Shown here in pieces: positions 8,164 through 18,300 of a stretch of DNA of 64,000 nucleotides; within the stretch, counting starts at the first letter, position 1, and every line of letters begins with the position of its first letter. The position numbers were made by a program, and so were the translations under genes. Below the pieces are notes generated by a model that was given only the letters and a program-made list of their open reading frames with translations, ran no database searches and was not told where the DNA came from. The stretch is from Streptomyces sp. CG4 (lineage in GTDB: Bacteria > Actinomycetota > Actinomycetes > Streptomycetales > Streptomycetaceae): positions 1,488,001 to 1,552,000 of the forward strand of contig NZ_CP163525.1 in NCBI RefSeq assembly GCF_041080655.1, in the 5' to 3' direction.

Positions 8164-8937
8164 GTGCGAAAGATTCATGTGATCGGTATCGGCGCGGGCG
8201 ACCCCGAGCAGCTGACCCTGCAGGCCGTCGGGGCGCTGCGGGGCACGGACGTGTTCTTCCTGCTCGACAAGGGCGAGGTGAAGAGCGATCTCACGCAGCT
8301 CCGCCGGGACATATTGGACGCGCATCTGCCCGAGGGGTCGTACCGGGTGGTGGAGGCCCGCGATCCGGAGCGGGACCGCAAGGCGGGCGGGTCGGCCTAC
8401 TCGCCGGCCGTGGAGGACTGGCGCAGCGCCCGCGCCGGGATCTACGAGCGGCTGATCGCCGAGGAGCTGGGCGAGGACGGCACGGGCGCCTTCCTCGTCT
8501 GGGGCGATCCGGCGTTGTACGACAGCACGCTCGGGATCCTGGAGGAGGTGCTGGCGCACGGCGCGGTCGCGTTCGAGTACGACGTCATACCCGGCATCAG
8601 CAGTGTCTCCACGCTGGTCGCCCGGCATCGCACGGGCCTGAACCGGGTGGCCCGGCCGGTGCAGATCACCACCGGACGGCGGTTGGCCGAGGGTTTCCCC
8701 GAGGGCGTGGACGACGTGGTCGTGATGCTGGACGCGCACCAGGCGTTCCGGCAGTACGCCGGGGACGACATCGACATCTACTGGGGCGCGTACCTCGGCA
8801 CCCCGGACGAGATCCTGGTCTCCGGCCCGATCGCCGAGGTCGGTCCGCGCATCGAGCGGGTGCGGGCCGAGGCGCGCGAGCGCAAGGGCTGGATCATGGA
8901 CACGTATCTGCTGCGCAGGAACCCCGGCGACCAGTAG
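8164..8937 (+). CDS. cobF: precorrin-6A synthase (deacetylating)
   Basis: CobF is an SAM-dependent tetrapyrrole methylase that methylates precorrin-5 at C1 with loss of acetate in aerobic cobalamin synthesis. The 257-residue protein opens RKIHVIGIGAGDPEQLTLQA, the SAM-binding glycine-rich loop, followed by AFLVWGDPALYDSTLGIL and DVIPGISSVSTLVARH, both typical of the tetrapyrrole methylase fold. I chose the GTG at 8164, where homologous proteins begin; an in-frame ATG at 8146 would add six residues. cobK, the next enzyme in the pathway, is convergent just downstream. Confidence 0.92.
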   Translation: MRKIHVIGIGAGDPEQLTLQAVGALRGTDVFFLLDKGEVKSDLTQLRRDILDAHLPEGSYRVVEARDPERDRKAGGSAYSPAVEDWRSARAGIYERLIAEELGEDGTGAFLVWGDPALYDSTLGILEEVLAHGAVAFEYDVIPGISSVSTLVARHRTGLNRVARPVQITTGRRLAEGFPEGVDDVVVMLDAHQAFRQYAGDDIDIYWGAYLGTPDEILVSGPIAEVGPRIERVRAEARERKGWIMDTYLLRRNPGDQ

Positions 8938-9090
8938 GGGGCGGCACTCGGGCGGACCGTCCCGAGCGCGGCGGCCGGCACGCCACCGGGCCGACACTGA
9001 CCCTGGTCGCCCGGCTCCCGGTCTGGATCAAGGGTTCGAAGAACCGGGGCGAGGTGCTGCGTACCGTCGACCGGATCCGGGCGTCGGTCC

Positions 9091-9837
9091 TCACTCCGGG
9101 CTGAGGCCCAGCCGCTCCAGCACCCCCGCCGGATCGGGCACCGCCGTCACACCCGGCGGCAGCGGAGGGCGGCGTACGACGACCACCGGCACGGCGAGCG
9201 CGCGGGCGGCCGTCAGTTTCGCGGACGTGGCCGCGCCGCCGCTGTCCTTGGTCACCAGGACCTCGATCCGGTGGACGCGCAGCAGTTCCGTCTCCTCGGC
9301 CAGGGTGAACGGGCCGCGGGCGAGGATCACTTCGGTGTCGGGCGGCATGGGCGGCTCGGGCGGCTCCACCGAGCGGACCACGAAGTGCAGGTCCGTCAGA
9401 GGGGCGAAGGCGGCCAGGCCCAGGCGTCCGGTGCTGAGGAACACCCGTCGGCCCAGAGCGGGCAGCGTCTCGGCGGCCGCGGCCAGGGACGGGACGTCGT
9501 ACCAGCGGTCGCCGGGGCCCGGCCGCCAGCCGGGGCGGCGCAGCACCACCGCCGGTACTCCGGTGACCGCCGCCGCCTGCGCGGCGTGGGCCGTGATCGC
9601 CTCGGCGAAGGGGTGGGTGGCGTCGACCAGGGCGTCCACCTGGTGCGTGCGCAGCCAGTCGGCCAGGCCCGCCGCGCCGCCGAATCCGCCGATCCGCACC
9701 TCGCCCGCCACCGCTCCCGGCCGCGCGACCCGGCCGGCCAGGGACGTGGTGACCCGGACGCCGGGCCGGGCGGCCAGGTCGGCGGCGAGACGGCGGGCCT
9801 CGGTGGTACCGCCGAGGATCAGGACGTGCGCGGGCAT
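9091..9837 (-). CDS. cobK: precorrin-6A reductase
   Basis: CobK reduces precorrin-6A to dihydro-precorrin-6B with NADPH, the step after CobF. The 248-residue protein starts PAHVLILGGTTEARRLAADL, the nucleotide-binding loop of the CbiJ/CobK family, and keeps VDATHPFAEAITAHAAQA and VFLSTGRLGL and VTKDSGGAATSAKL, all family motifs. It is convergent with cobF and its start is 62 bases from a divergent HAD phosphatase gene. Confidence 0.93.
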   Translation of the reverse strand: MPAHVLILGGTTEARRLAADLAARPGVRVTTSLAGRVARPGAVAGEVRIGGFGGAAGLADWLRTHQVDALVDATHPFAEAITAHAAQAAAVTGVPAVVLRRPGWRPGPGDRWYDVPSLAAAAETLPALGRRVFLSTGRLGLAAFAPLTDLHFVVRSVEPPEPPMPPDTEVILARGPFTLAEETELLRVHRIEVLVTKDSGGAATSAKLTAARALAVPVVVVRRPPLPPGVTAVPDPAGVLERLGLSPE

Positions 9838-9898
9838 AGGGGTGAGCGTACGAGGTCGTACGGGCCGGTCCGGCGTGCGGGTCGCTACGGTCTCGGTC

Positions 9899-10711
9899 AT
9901 GGAGACCGTGGAGGTCGTGGAGGTCGTGGAGACCAGGGAATCGGTGCGTGCCGTACTGATCGACATCGACGGTGTGCTCACCGTTTCCTGGCGGGCGTTG
10001 CCGGGCGCGGTGGAGGCGCTGCGGAGCATCCGGGCCGCCGGGCTCGGCGTGGCGTTGGTGACGAACACGACGTCCCGGACGCGGGCTTCGATCGCCGGGA
10101 CGCTGACCGGGGCCGGATTCGACGTGTGTGCCGAGGACGTCCTCACCGCGCCCTCGGCCACCGCCGCCCATCTGGCGGAGCACTTCCCGGGCGCCCGCTG
10201 TGCGCTGCTCAACAGCGGGAACATCGCGGAGGATCTGGGTGAGGTCGTCCTCGTGGACGACGATCCCGACGTGGTCGTACTGGGCGGTGCCGGCCCGGAG
10301 TTCGACTATGCGGCGCTCAACCGGGCCTTCGGACACCTCCAGCGCGGTGCGCGGCTCGTCGCCATGCACCGCAATCTGTACTGGCGGACGGACGCAGGCC
10401 TGCAGCTCGACTCGGGGGCCTTCCTGCTCGGGCTGGAGAAGGCGGCCCGGGTCGAGGCGGAGGTGACGGGCAAGCCCTCGCGGGCGTTCTTCGAGGCAGC
10501 GCTCGCCCGGCTGGGGGTGGGTGCGGAGCAGGCGCTGATGGTGGGCGACGACGTCGAGTCCGACGTGCTCGCGGCGCAACGGGCCGGGCTCACCGGGGTG
10601 CTCGTGCGCACGGGGAAGTTCCAGCAGGAGACGCTGGACGGCGCGAGCGGCACCCCCGACCACGTCCTCGACTCCTTCGCGGCACTCCCCGCCCTGCTGG
10701 GGCTGTCGTAA
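9899..10711 (+). CDS. HAD-superfamily hydrolase, class IIA (NagD/LHPP-like)
   Basis: A 270-residue phosphatase with the HAD motifs in order: VLIDIDGVLTVSWR (nucleophile Asp), LVTNTTSRTRASI (motif II Thr), GKPSRAFFEAAL (Lys of motif III), and MVGDDVESDVLAAQRAGLTG (motif IV acidic pair). It belongs to the NagD-like branch that also contains phospholysine phosphohistidine phosphatase. The substrate is unknown. The N-terminus EVVEVVE reflects a 9-bp DNA repeat and may be slippage-made; translation could also begin at one of the GTG codons inside it. Confidence 0.88.
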   Translation: METVEVVEVVETRESVRAVLIDIDGVLTVSWRALPGAVEALRSIRAAGLGVALVTNTTSRTRASIAGTLTGAGFDVCAEDVLTAPSATAAHLAEHFPGARCALLNSGNIAEDLGEVVLVDDDPDVVVLGGAGPEFDYAALNRAFGHLQRGARLVAMHRNLYWRTDAGLQLDSGAFLLGLEKAARVEAEVTGKPSRAFFEAALARLGVGAEQALMVGDDVESDVLAAQRAGLTGVLVRTGKFQQETLDGASGTPDHVLDSFAALPALLGLS

Positions 10712-10719
10712 CCCTCGGG

Positions 10720-11493
10720 CTAGCGCAGTAGCAGCTGCACTCCGCCCACGATCGTCGCCGCGATCACGAGTTGTTCGAAGAGTCGCTGGTTGATCCGGTT
10801 CACGGCCCACGTGCCGAACAGCGCACCGGGCACGACGAACACCGCGAGCGCCGCGTCGAGGAGCAGAGAGCGTCCGTCGATCAGGCCGAGGGCCGCGCTG
10901 AACGGCACCTTGGACACGTTCACGATCAGGAAGAAGAAGGCGGAGGTGCCGAGGAAGCCGAGCTTTCGGAAGCCGGCGGAGAGCAGGTACATCGACATCA
11001 CCGGGCCGCCCGCGTTGGCGACCATCGTGGTGAATCCGCCGAGGACACCGTACGAGCGGGCCTTGGCGCGGCCCGCCCGGGTGGTGACCGAGTCCGGCGC
11101 TTCCTCAGGCTCGACTCTGCGCCGCCGCCACAGCGTGACGCCGGCCATCAGCAGCAGGATCGCGCCGATCGAGGTGCGTACGATCCCGTCGTCCGCCCAC
11201 ATCAGGAAGAGCGTGCCCACCACGACACCCGCCGCGACGGCCGGGAACAGCCGCCACAGGGTGGGCCAGTGGGCGTGCCGCCGGTAGGTGAGGACGGCGA
11301 GCACATCGCCGGCGATCAGGACGGGCAGCAGCACGCCGGTGGAGGCGCGGGCCGGAAGGACGGCCGCGAAGATCGCGAGGCTCACCGTGTTGGCCCCGCT
11401 CACCGCGGTCTTGGAGAAGCCCACGAGCAGGGCCGCGCAGGCGAGCGCGGCGAACCCCCAGCCGGATATGTGCCAGAGCGTCATCGTGTTCAT
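10720..11493 (-). CDS. TauE/SafE-family membrane transporter
   Basis: A 257-residue membrane protein of about seven to eight spans. Family marks are SGWGFAALACAALLVGFSKT at the start and GGFTTMVANAGGPVMSMYLL in the middle, the duplicated glycine-rich half typical of TauE/SafE permeases, which export sulfite or organosulfonates. The ATG at 11493 was chosen; an upstream start at 11520 would add nine residues without improving the fit. Its stop is eight bases from that of the convergent HAD gene. Substrate unproven. Confidence 0.88.
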   Translation of the reverse strand: MNTMTLWHISGWGFAALACAALLVGFSKTAVSGANTVSLAIFAAVLPARASTGVLLPVLIAGDVLAVLTYRRHAHWPTLWRLFPAVAAGVVVGTLFLMWADDGIVRTSIGAILLLMAGVTLWRRRRVEPEEAPDSVTTRAGRAKARSYGVLGGFTTMVANAGGPVMSMYLLSAGFRKLGFLGTSAFFFLIVNVSKVPFSAALGLIDGRSLLLDAALAVFVVPGALFGTWAVNRINQRLFEQLVIAATIVGGVQLLLR

Positions 11494-11580
11494 GCGGGGA
11501 CCGATGCTATGTCCTGACAAGCCTCCGGCGTAAGGACCGTCTCGCCAGGTGATCCCTGCCGCCCGCTGTGCCCCGTCAGC

Positions 11581-13095
11581 TCACTTTTCCACGTACTTCG
11601 CCCGGAGTTCCCGCTTCAGCACCTTCATGCTGGGGCCCAGCGGCAGCGCGTCCGCGAACTCCACGCGCCGCGGGTACTTGTACCGGCCCAGGTGCCCCTT
11701 GGACCACTCGGTGATCGCGCCGGCGTCGGGGGCGGTGCCGGGTGCCGGTACGACGACGGCGCAGACCTCCTCGCCGTGCAGCTCGTCGGGCAGGCCGATG
11801 ACCGCGACCTGGGCGATGCCGGGGTGGCGCATCAGGACCTCCTCGACCTCCCTCGGGTACACGTTGTAGCCGCCGCGGATGATGACGTCCTTCTTGCGGT
11901 CGACGATCCGGAGGAAGCCCTCGTCGTCCTTGGTGCCGAGGTCGCCGGTGCGGAACCAGCCGTCGACGAGCGCCTCGGCGGTGGCCTCGGGCCGGCCGAG
12001 GTAGCCGGAGAAGACGTTGTGGCCGCGGATGACGACCTCGCCCAGCTCGCCCGGCGGCAGCAGCTCGATCCGGCCCTCCGCCTCGGCACGCGCGATCTCC
12101 ACGTCGACGCCCCACAGCGGGTGGCCGATGGTGCCGGCCTTCGTGCCGAACAGCGGCTGGTTGACGGTGGCGGTCGGCGAGGTCTCCGACAGCCCGTAGC
12201 CCTCGTAGATCCTCGCCCCGAACGCCTCCTCGAACCGCTCCAGTACGGCCACCGGAAGAGAGGCCCCGCCCGAGACGCACACGCGCAGGTCGGGCAGCGC
12301 GGCGGCCTCCGCGGCCGCCGCCGCGAGGGCGACGTACATGGTCGGCACGCCATGGAAGGTGTTCACGCCCTCCCGCACCATCAGCTCGATGGCGCGGGCC
12401 GCGTCGAAGCGGGGCAGCAGCACGAGCGTGGCGCCCGCCCGCCAGGTGGAGTTGAGCGACACCGTCTGACCGAAGGCGTGGAACAGCGGCAGCGCGCCGA
12501 GGGCGATGTCGTCGGCGCGGATGTCGTTGGCGTCGAAGGCGTTGACGGTCGCGTTCATCACGATGTTGAAGTGACTGAGGACCGCGCCCTTCGGGACGCC
12601 GGTGGTGCCGCTCGTGTAGAAGATCACCGCCGGGTCGTCGGCGGTGCGGGTGACGTACGACGGCAACGGCTCGGCGTCGGCCGCGAGCTTGTCGAACTCC
12701 TCGCCCAGGGTGATGACTTGGACCCCCAGGGCTTCGGCGGCGGCCCGCCCGGTCTCGGCCTGGGCGGGGTGCACGAGCAGCAGCGTCGCCCCGCTGTCCT
12801 TCAGCACGTGCTCGACCTCACAGGCCGACAGCAGCAGGTGTACGGGGACGACGACACTGCCGGCCGCGGCGACGGCGAAGTACGCGATGGGGAACTCGGC
12901 GGTGTTGGGGGCCATGAGGGCGACCCGGTCGCCGGGCCGTACGCCGAGGGTGCCGGTGAGGGCGCCCGCCCGGGCCAGGGCCCGCCGCCAGATCTCGCGG
13001 AAGGTCAGCCGCAGCTCGCCCTCGACCAGCGCGGTCTTGTCGGGGCGGCGCCGGGCGTTCTCGGCGAGGATGGCGGCTACGGACAGGGTTGCCAT
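11581..13095 (-). CDS. long-chain fatty acid--CoA ligase (AMP-forming)
   Basis: The 504-residue protein is a standard ANL-superfamily acyl-CoA synthetase. The phosphate loop YTSGTTGVPKGAV is near residue 160, followed by GYGLSETSP, DGWFRTGDLGTKDDEG and the hinge DRKKDVIIRGGYNVYPREVE. The catalytic lysine lies near the end in PLGPSMKVLKREL. It activates a carboxylic acid to its CoA ester through an acyl-adenylate. It sits 67 bases downstream of a thiolase gene in the same direction, so the two probably act together in fatty or aromatic acid beta-oxidation. Confidence 0.93.
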   Translation of the reverse strand: MATLSVAAILAENARRRPDKTALVEGELRLTFREIWRRALARAGALTGTLGVRPGDRVALMAPNTAEFPIAYFAVAAAGSVVVPVHLLLSACEVEHVLKDSGATLLLVHPAQAETGRAAAEALGVQVITLGEEFDKLAADAEPLPSYVTRTADDPAVIFYTSGTTGVPKGAVLSHFNIVMNATVNAFDANDIRADDIALGALPLFHAFGQTVSLNSTWRAGATLVLLPRFDAARAIELMVREGVNTFHGVPTMYVALAAAAAEAAALPDLRVCVSGGASLPVAVLERFEEAFGARIYEGYGLSETSPTATVNQPLFGTKAGTIGHPLWGVDVEIARAEAEGRIELLPPGELGEVVIRGHNVFSGYLGRPEATAEALVDGWFRTGDLGTKDDEGFLRIVDRKKDVIIRGGYNVYPREVEEVLMRHPGIAQVAVIGLPDELHGEEVCAVVVPAPGTAPDAGAITEWSKGHLGRYKYPRRVEFADALPLGPSMKVLKRELRAKYVEK

Positions 13096-13162
13096 GGACC
13101 AGTACTCCTTGCTGCGGCTCGTCGGACGAATTCCCTTGCGGGAAGCCCCCGTTGGTGATGTG

Positions 13163-14350
<1,188 letters not shown>

Positions 14351-14422
14351 GGCTTCGACTCCTGACCTACGACTGATCCACGACACTGTCGATCAGCGGA
14401 CCACACGGGACTCCGGATACTT

Positions 14423-14439
14423 AATTAGCACTGCTAGTT
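14423..14439. promoter_or_regulatory. 17-bp imperfect palindrome in the thiolase/hydrolase divergent region
   Basis: The core TAGCA-C-TGCTA is a perfect palindrome and the flanking AAT/GTT nearly extends it. It lies in an unusually A/T-rich patch 73 bases upstream of the thiolase start and 86 bases before the hydrolase start. A TetR-type fatty acid regulator would be a natural binder, but none is encoded nearby. Confidence 0.4.
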
Positions 14440-14524
14440 TTGGACTATAGCCCCCGGACCGGCCCGCTGGGAAGATCCCCCCGGAGCCACCCCGAGTCAG
14501 CCGGACGAGACAGCCGGAGGAAGC

Positions 14525-15334
14525 ATGCCCCACGTCCACGAGCACACCCTCGACGGCACCCGCGGCCCGGTCGCCGTACGCGAGTGGCCGCACCCGGCAC
14601 CGAGATACATCGCCCTGGTCGTGCACGGCTACGGCGAGCACGCGGGCCGGTACGACGAGCTGGCCGCCGTCCTGACCGGGCACGGCGCGGCCGTGTACGG
14701 GCCGGACCACATCGGGCACGGCAGGTCGGGCGGGGAGCGGGTGGTGATCGAGGACTTCGAGGACGTGGTCACCGACGTCCACGCCGTGGCGGAGCTGGCC
14801 CGGTCCGCGCACCCCGGCCTGCCCCTGGTCGTGGTCGGGCACTCGATGGGCGGACTGATCTCGGCCCGCTACGCCCAGCGGTACGGCGCCGAACTGAGCG
14901 CGCTGATCCTGTCCGGGCCGGTGATCGGCGCCTGGGAGCTGCCGGAGCGGCTGCTGGCCCTTCCGGAGATCCCGGACACCCCGGTCAGCCCGGCCGCGCT
15001 CTCCCGGGACCCGGCCGTCGGCGCCGCCTACGCCGCCGATCCGCTGGTGTGGCACGGGCCGATGAAGCGGCCGACGCTGGAGGCGTTCGCGCGGACCCTG
15101 GAGACCGTCGCCCGGGGCGGTGACGTGGGCGCGCTGCCGCTGCTGTGGCTGCACGGGGACGACGACCGGCTGGTGCCGCTGCCCGGGAGCCGGACCGGCG
15201 TGGAGCGGCTCGCGGGCGGCCGGCCGACCGAGCGGATCTTCGCCGGGGCGCGGCACGAGGTGTTCCACGAGACGGACAAGAAGGAGGCGTTCGCGGAGGT
15301 GATCCGCTTCCTGGACCGTACGCTGCCCCGCTGA
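14525..15334 (+). CDS. alpha/beta hydrolase, monoacylglycerol lipase type
   Basis: The 269-residue protein has the layout of bacterial monoacylglycerol lipases and lysophospholipases: LVVHGYGEHAGRYDELA at residue 35, the nucleophile elbow VVGHSMGGLISARYA near residue 104, an acid at LWLHGDDDRLVPLPGSR, and the catalytic His in GARHEVFHET. No signal peptide, so cytoplasmic. A strong ribosome site GGAGGAAGC precedes the ATG. It is divergent from the thiolase/ligase pair, so it could release fatty acids for it; that link is inference. Confidence 0.9.
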   Translation: MPHVHEHTLDGTRGPVAVREWPHPAPRYIALVVHGYGEHAGRYDELAAVLTGHGAAVYGPDHIGHGRSGGERVVIEDFEDVVTDVHAVAELARSAHPGLPLVVVGHSMGGLISARYAQRYGAELSALILSGPVIGAWELPERLLALPEIPDTPVSPAALSRDPAVGAAYAADPLVWHGPMKRPTLEAFARTLETVARGGDVGALPLLWLHGDDDRLVPLPGSRTGVERLAGGRPTERIFAGARHEVFHETDKKEAFAEVIRFLDRTLPR

Positions 15335-15479
15335 GACCGCCAACCCACCGGTCCGGCCGCCCTGTTGAGGCCGAGGCGCGTGTCCAGGGCCCCTGCGCCG
15401 CGCGGCATGATCGTGTCAGACTGCTGCCCGCATGTCCCGGCGTGACGGTGCCGGGGCCGGCCGAGCGGAGGAGCAGCAC

Positions 15480-16286
15480 GTGACGGGGACCGAGCCTGCC
15501 GCAGTGCCCATCGACACCACCCGGCCGCATCCGGCCCGGGTGTACGACTGGTTCCTCGGCGGCAAGGACAACTACCCGGTCGACGAGGAGCTGGGCCGCC
15601 AGATCATGGCGATCGACGAGGGCGCCGCCCGGGCCGCGCGCGCCAACCGCGCGTTCATGCGGCGCGCCACCCGCGCCCTGGCCGAGAACGGCGTCCACCA
15701 GTTCCTCGACATCGGCACCGGCATACCGACCGAGCCCAATCTGCACCAGATCGCCCAGTCGGTGGCCCCGGACGCCCGGGTGGTGTACGTCGACAACGAC
15801 CCGATCGTGCTGGCCCATGCGAGCGCGCTGCTGCGCGGCACTCCGGAGGGGGTGACGGAGTACGTCCAGGCCGACGCCCGCGATCCGCGCGCCATCCTCG
15901 AACAGGCCGCCCGTGTCCTGGACTTCGGCCGTCCGGTGGCCCTGTCCCTGATCGCGCTGCTGCACTTCGTCGCCGACGAGGACGGTGCCCACGCGGTGGT
16001 GTCCACGCTCCTGGACGCGCTGGCGCCGGGCAGCTGCCTGGTGCTGTCGACGATGACGGCCGACTTCGAACGGGAGAACGTCGAGAGGGGCATCGCGGCG
16101 TACGCGGCGGGCGGCGTGACCCTGGTCGCCCGCTCCCGGGACGAGGCGGCCGCCTTCTTCACGGGTCTCGGCCTGCTGGAGCCGGGCGTCGTATCGGTCA
16201 CCGACTGGCGCCCCGACGAGGCCCCGGACGGCGCGGGACCCGTCTCGCTGTACGGCGCGGTGGGCCGCAAGCCCTCACAGCCCTGA
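15480..16286 (+). CDS. SAM-dependent methyltransferase, DUF574 family (first of two paralogs)
   Basis: A 268-residue protein of the actinomycete-specific DUF574/Methyltransf_19 family. The family start is PARVYDWFLGGKDNYPVDEE, followed by FLDIGTGIPTEPNLHQIAQ (SAM loop), VVYVDNDPIVLAHASALL and GRPVALSLIALLHFV. Translation should begin at the GTG at 15480, eight bases after GGAGGAG. These proteins are very numerous in Streptomyces; methyl acceptors are unknown. A second copy lies at 18301, with broken regulators and a HAD phosphatase between. Confidence 0.9.
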   Translation: MTGTEPAAVPIDTTRPHPARVYDWFLGGKDNYPVDEELGRQIMAIDEGAARAARANRAFMRRATRALAENGVHQFLDIGTGIPTEPNLHQIAQSVAPDARVVYVDNDPIVLAHASALLRGTPEGVTEYVQADARDPRAILEQAARVLDFGRPVALSLIALLHFVADEDGAHAVVSTLLDALAPGSCLVLSTMTADFERENVERGIAAYAAGGVTLVARSRDEAAAFFTGLGLLEPGVVSVTDWRPDEAPDGAGPVSLYGAVGRKPSQP

Positions 16287-16316
16287 CAGCCCTGACAGCC
16301 CTGACCCAGGACCGCG

Positions 16317-16736
16317 TCACTCCTCCCTCGTGGGAAACACCGCCCCCCGGGCCGTGCCCCGTGCGGGGCCCGCGGGCAGGGTGCCGCCGGGGCGGTGACC
16401 CGTTCGGTCGGACCGACCAGGCCGAAGCCGCCGCCGTGTGCCGCGTCGGGAAGGCGGGTGCCGCCGTTTCCGTCGTCGGTGACCGTCGCCTCCAGGCCGT
16501 CCCCGGCCCGGCGCCGCCCGATGCGGATCTCATCGGCGTCGGCCCCGTGCCGCCGTACGTTGGTCAGCGCCTCCTGCACCACGCGGAGCGCCGCCGCCTG
16601 CACCTCGTGCGAGATCAAGGCGGCGTCGGTGAGCGCGGGAACGCGGTCGAGGACGGCCTGCTGTCCGGGAGCCTGGAAGCGGTCGGCCAGTTCGGCGACC
16701 GCCGCGAGATAGCCGACCGGCCGATGATCGACGACG
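16317..16736 (-). pseudogene. remnant of a NarL-class sensor histidine kinase
   Basis: Reading right to left the segment translates to AAVAELADRFQAPGQQAVL, then AAALRVVQEALTNVRRHGAD and VTDDGNGG...GGGFGLVGPTERV, which are the dimerisation-end and ATP-binding domain of a HisKA_3-type kinase (N box VVQEALTNVRRH, G boxes). Sensor region and the phosphorylated His are missing. After GLVGPTERV the frame must shift by one base near 16395 to continue GGTLPAGPARG and reach a natural-looking end at 16317. So the gene is both truncated and frameshifted. Confidence 0.8.
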
Positions 16737-16852
16737 GCGCCGCCTCCGATCGGGCGCGGTCCGGCCGTCAGGCGCGGTCCGGCCGCCGGGCGCAGTCCAG
16801 CCGCCGGGGCGTCCGGCCACTTCCCGGCTCCCGGACGGCAGGCCGTGCCGGC

Positions 16853-17215
16853 GTGCGCCTGCGGGTCCTGATCGGCGACGACCAGGCGATGGTCCGCACC
16901 GGGTTCCGGTTCTTCCTGGACGCGCAGCCGGACATGACCGTGGTCGGTGGGATCGCCGACGGCGAGGAGGTGGTGGCCTCGGCCCGCCGGCTGCGCCCGG
17001 ACGTGTGCCTGCCGGACATCCGGCTGCCGAGGCCGGACGGCCTGGCCACGGCCCGGATGCCGGCCGGGAGGGACGTCGCCGCCCCGCTGCGGGTGGTCGT
17101 GGTCACCGTTTGCCGCCCCGGTGACGGAACCGCTGACCGACCGCGAACCGGGCGTCGTCCGCCTGGTCGCGGTCGGCCGGACCAACGCCGAGATCGAGGG
17201 CTGGGCCCGGCGGCA
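16853..17215 (+). pseudogene. remnant of a NarL/LuxR response regulator
   Basis: The first 80 codons are a receiver domain (RVLIGDDQAMVRTGFRFFLD, PDVCLPDIRLPRPDG) ending at VVVVT. About 17110 the coding frame changes and continues PLTDREPGVVRLVAVGRTNA, the start of the LuxR-type helix-turn-helix. Roughly 70 residues of receiver end and linker are gone, and the recognition helix is degraded. It is divergent from the kinase remnant at 16317 rather than in tandem, so an inversion or deletion probably destroyed an original pair. Confidence 0.8.
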
Positions 17216-17241
17216 CGGTCATGCCAGACCCGGCAGCCGCG

Positions 17242-18096
17242 TCACAGGCCGAGGACGCGGGAGATGGTCCGCAGCACGCCGTTGTCGTTGTTGGACGGGG
17301 CGAGGTGGCGGGCGCGGCGGACGACCTCGGGATGGGCGCCCGCCATGGCGAAGGACCACTCGGCGGCGTCGAGCATCTCCAGGTCGTTGAGGTAGTCGCC
17401 GAAGACCATGGTCTGCGCCGGGGTGATGCCGAGCGCCCGCTGCAGGCCCCGCAGGGCGGTGCCCTTGTTGGCGGTGCGGTTCATGACGTCCACCCAGTGC
17501 TCGCTGGAGACGACGACCTGGTGGGTGTCGGCGAAGGGGGCGAGGGCCGGGGCGGTGGAGTGCTCGGCGCGCCCGGAGTCGAGCAGCGCGACCTTGATCA
17601 CGTCGTCGTCGACGGCGGTGACGTCCTCGACGATCCGGTGCTCGACGTAGTACTTGCGCACCTCCGCCAGGAACGCCTCGTCGGTCCGCTCGACGTACGC
17701 CGACCGCTTGCCGCACACCACGGCGCCGACGTCCACGCCGTCCGCGACCAGCCGCCGTGCCGTACGGGCGATCCCGCCGGCCACGGACGGTTCGAGGATG
17801 TCGGAGCTCAGCTCCACGCCGTCGCGGACCACGTACGTGCCGTTCTCCGCGATGAACACCATGCCCTCGGCGACGTCCGCGAACTGCCGGGCCAGCGTGG
17901 CGTACTGGCGGCCGCTCGCCGGACTGAACAGCACGCCGCGCCGGCGCAGTTCGGCGAGCATCGGCCACAGCCCGTCGGGGATCCGCTTGGTGTCGTCCAG
18001 CAGGGTGCCGTCCATGTCGGTGACGATCAGCCGGATGTCGGCGGGGCCGGCGGGCAGGCCGGGGAGGTCCAGGAGGGGCGTGGGCGTGGCGGGCAT
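17242..18096 (-). CDS. Cof-type HAD-superfamily phosphatase
   Basis: A 284-residue HAD hydrolase of class IIB. Motif I is IVTDMDGTLLDDTKRIPDG, motif II FSPASGRQY, the Lys of motif III lies in NRTANKGTALRGLQRAL, and motif IV is MVFGDYLNDLEMLDAAEWSF, followed by AGAHPEVVRRA as in Cof proteins. Such enzymes dephosphorylate sugar phosphates, flavin or pyridoxal phosphates; this one's substrate is unknown. Its start is divergent from the second DUF574 gene. Confidence 0.92.
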   Translation of the reverse strand: MPATPTPLLDLPGLPAGPADIRLIVTDMDGTLLDDTKRIPDGLWPMLAELRRRGVLFSPASGRQYATLARQFADVAEGMVFIAENGTYVVRDGVELSSDILEPSVAGGIARTARRLVADGVDVGAVVCGKRSAYVERTDEAFLAEVRKYYVEHRIVEDVTAVDDDVIKVALLDSGRAEHSTAPALAPFADTHQVVVSSEHWVDVMNRTANKGTALRGLQRALGITPAQTMVFGDYLNDLEMLDAAEWSFAMAGAHPEVVRRARHLAPSNNDNGVLRTISRVLGL

Positions 18097-18131
18097 GTCC
18101 TGCTTCCGGTCGGGGACGGCGTACCCGTCCA

Positions 18132-18220
18132 GTGTTCCTCATGCACCGGAACGCCCGGACCGGTGTTCCTCACGCACCGGAACGCACCGGAACGCACCGG
18201 AACCGCCCCGAACCGCCCAC
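18132..18220. repeat. short direct repeats between the HAD and methyltransferase genes
   Basis: A 23-base unit (GTGTTCCTCA, T or C, GCACCGGAACGC) occurs at 18132 and 18163, 31 bases apart. From 18171 the ten-base unit ending GCACCGG repeats three times, then degenerates into AACCGCC copies. It lies in the divergent gap, so it could hold regulatory sites or just be slippage-prone sequence. Confidence 0.6.
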
Positions 18221-18300
18221 GGTGCGCGTTTCCCGGGACAGCGCGATCAACGGGCGGCACAATGACGGCGGAGGACCGCAACCTTCAGAAGGGCGGCGAC

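Noticed and set aside
14421..14437. TTAGCACT resembling half of a CIRCE heat-shock operator
   Set aside because: CIRCE needs TTAGCACTC-N9-GAGTGCTAA; the second half is not present and the neighbours are not chaperone genes.
18132..18220. Repeats suggesting CRISPR or an origin
   Set aside because: Only two 23-base units and a few ten-base copies; spacers are eight bases and no related genes lie nearby.
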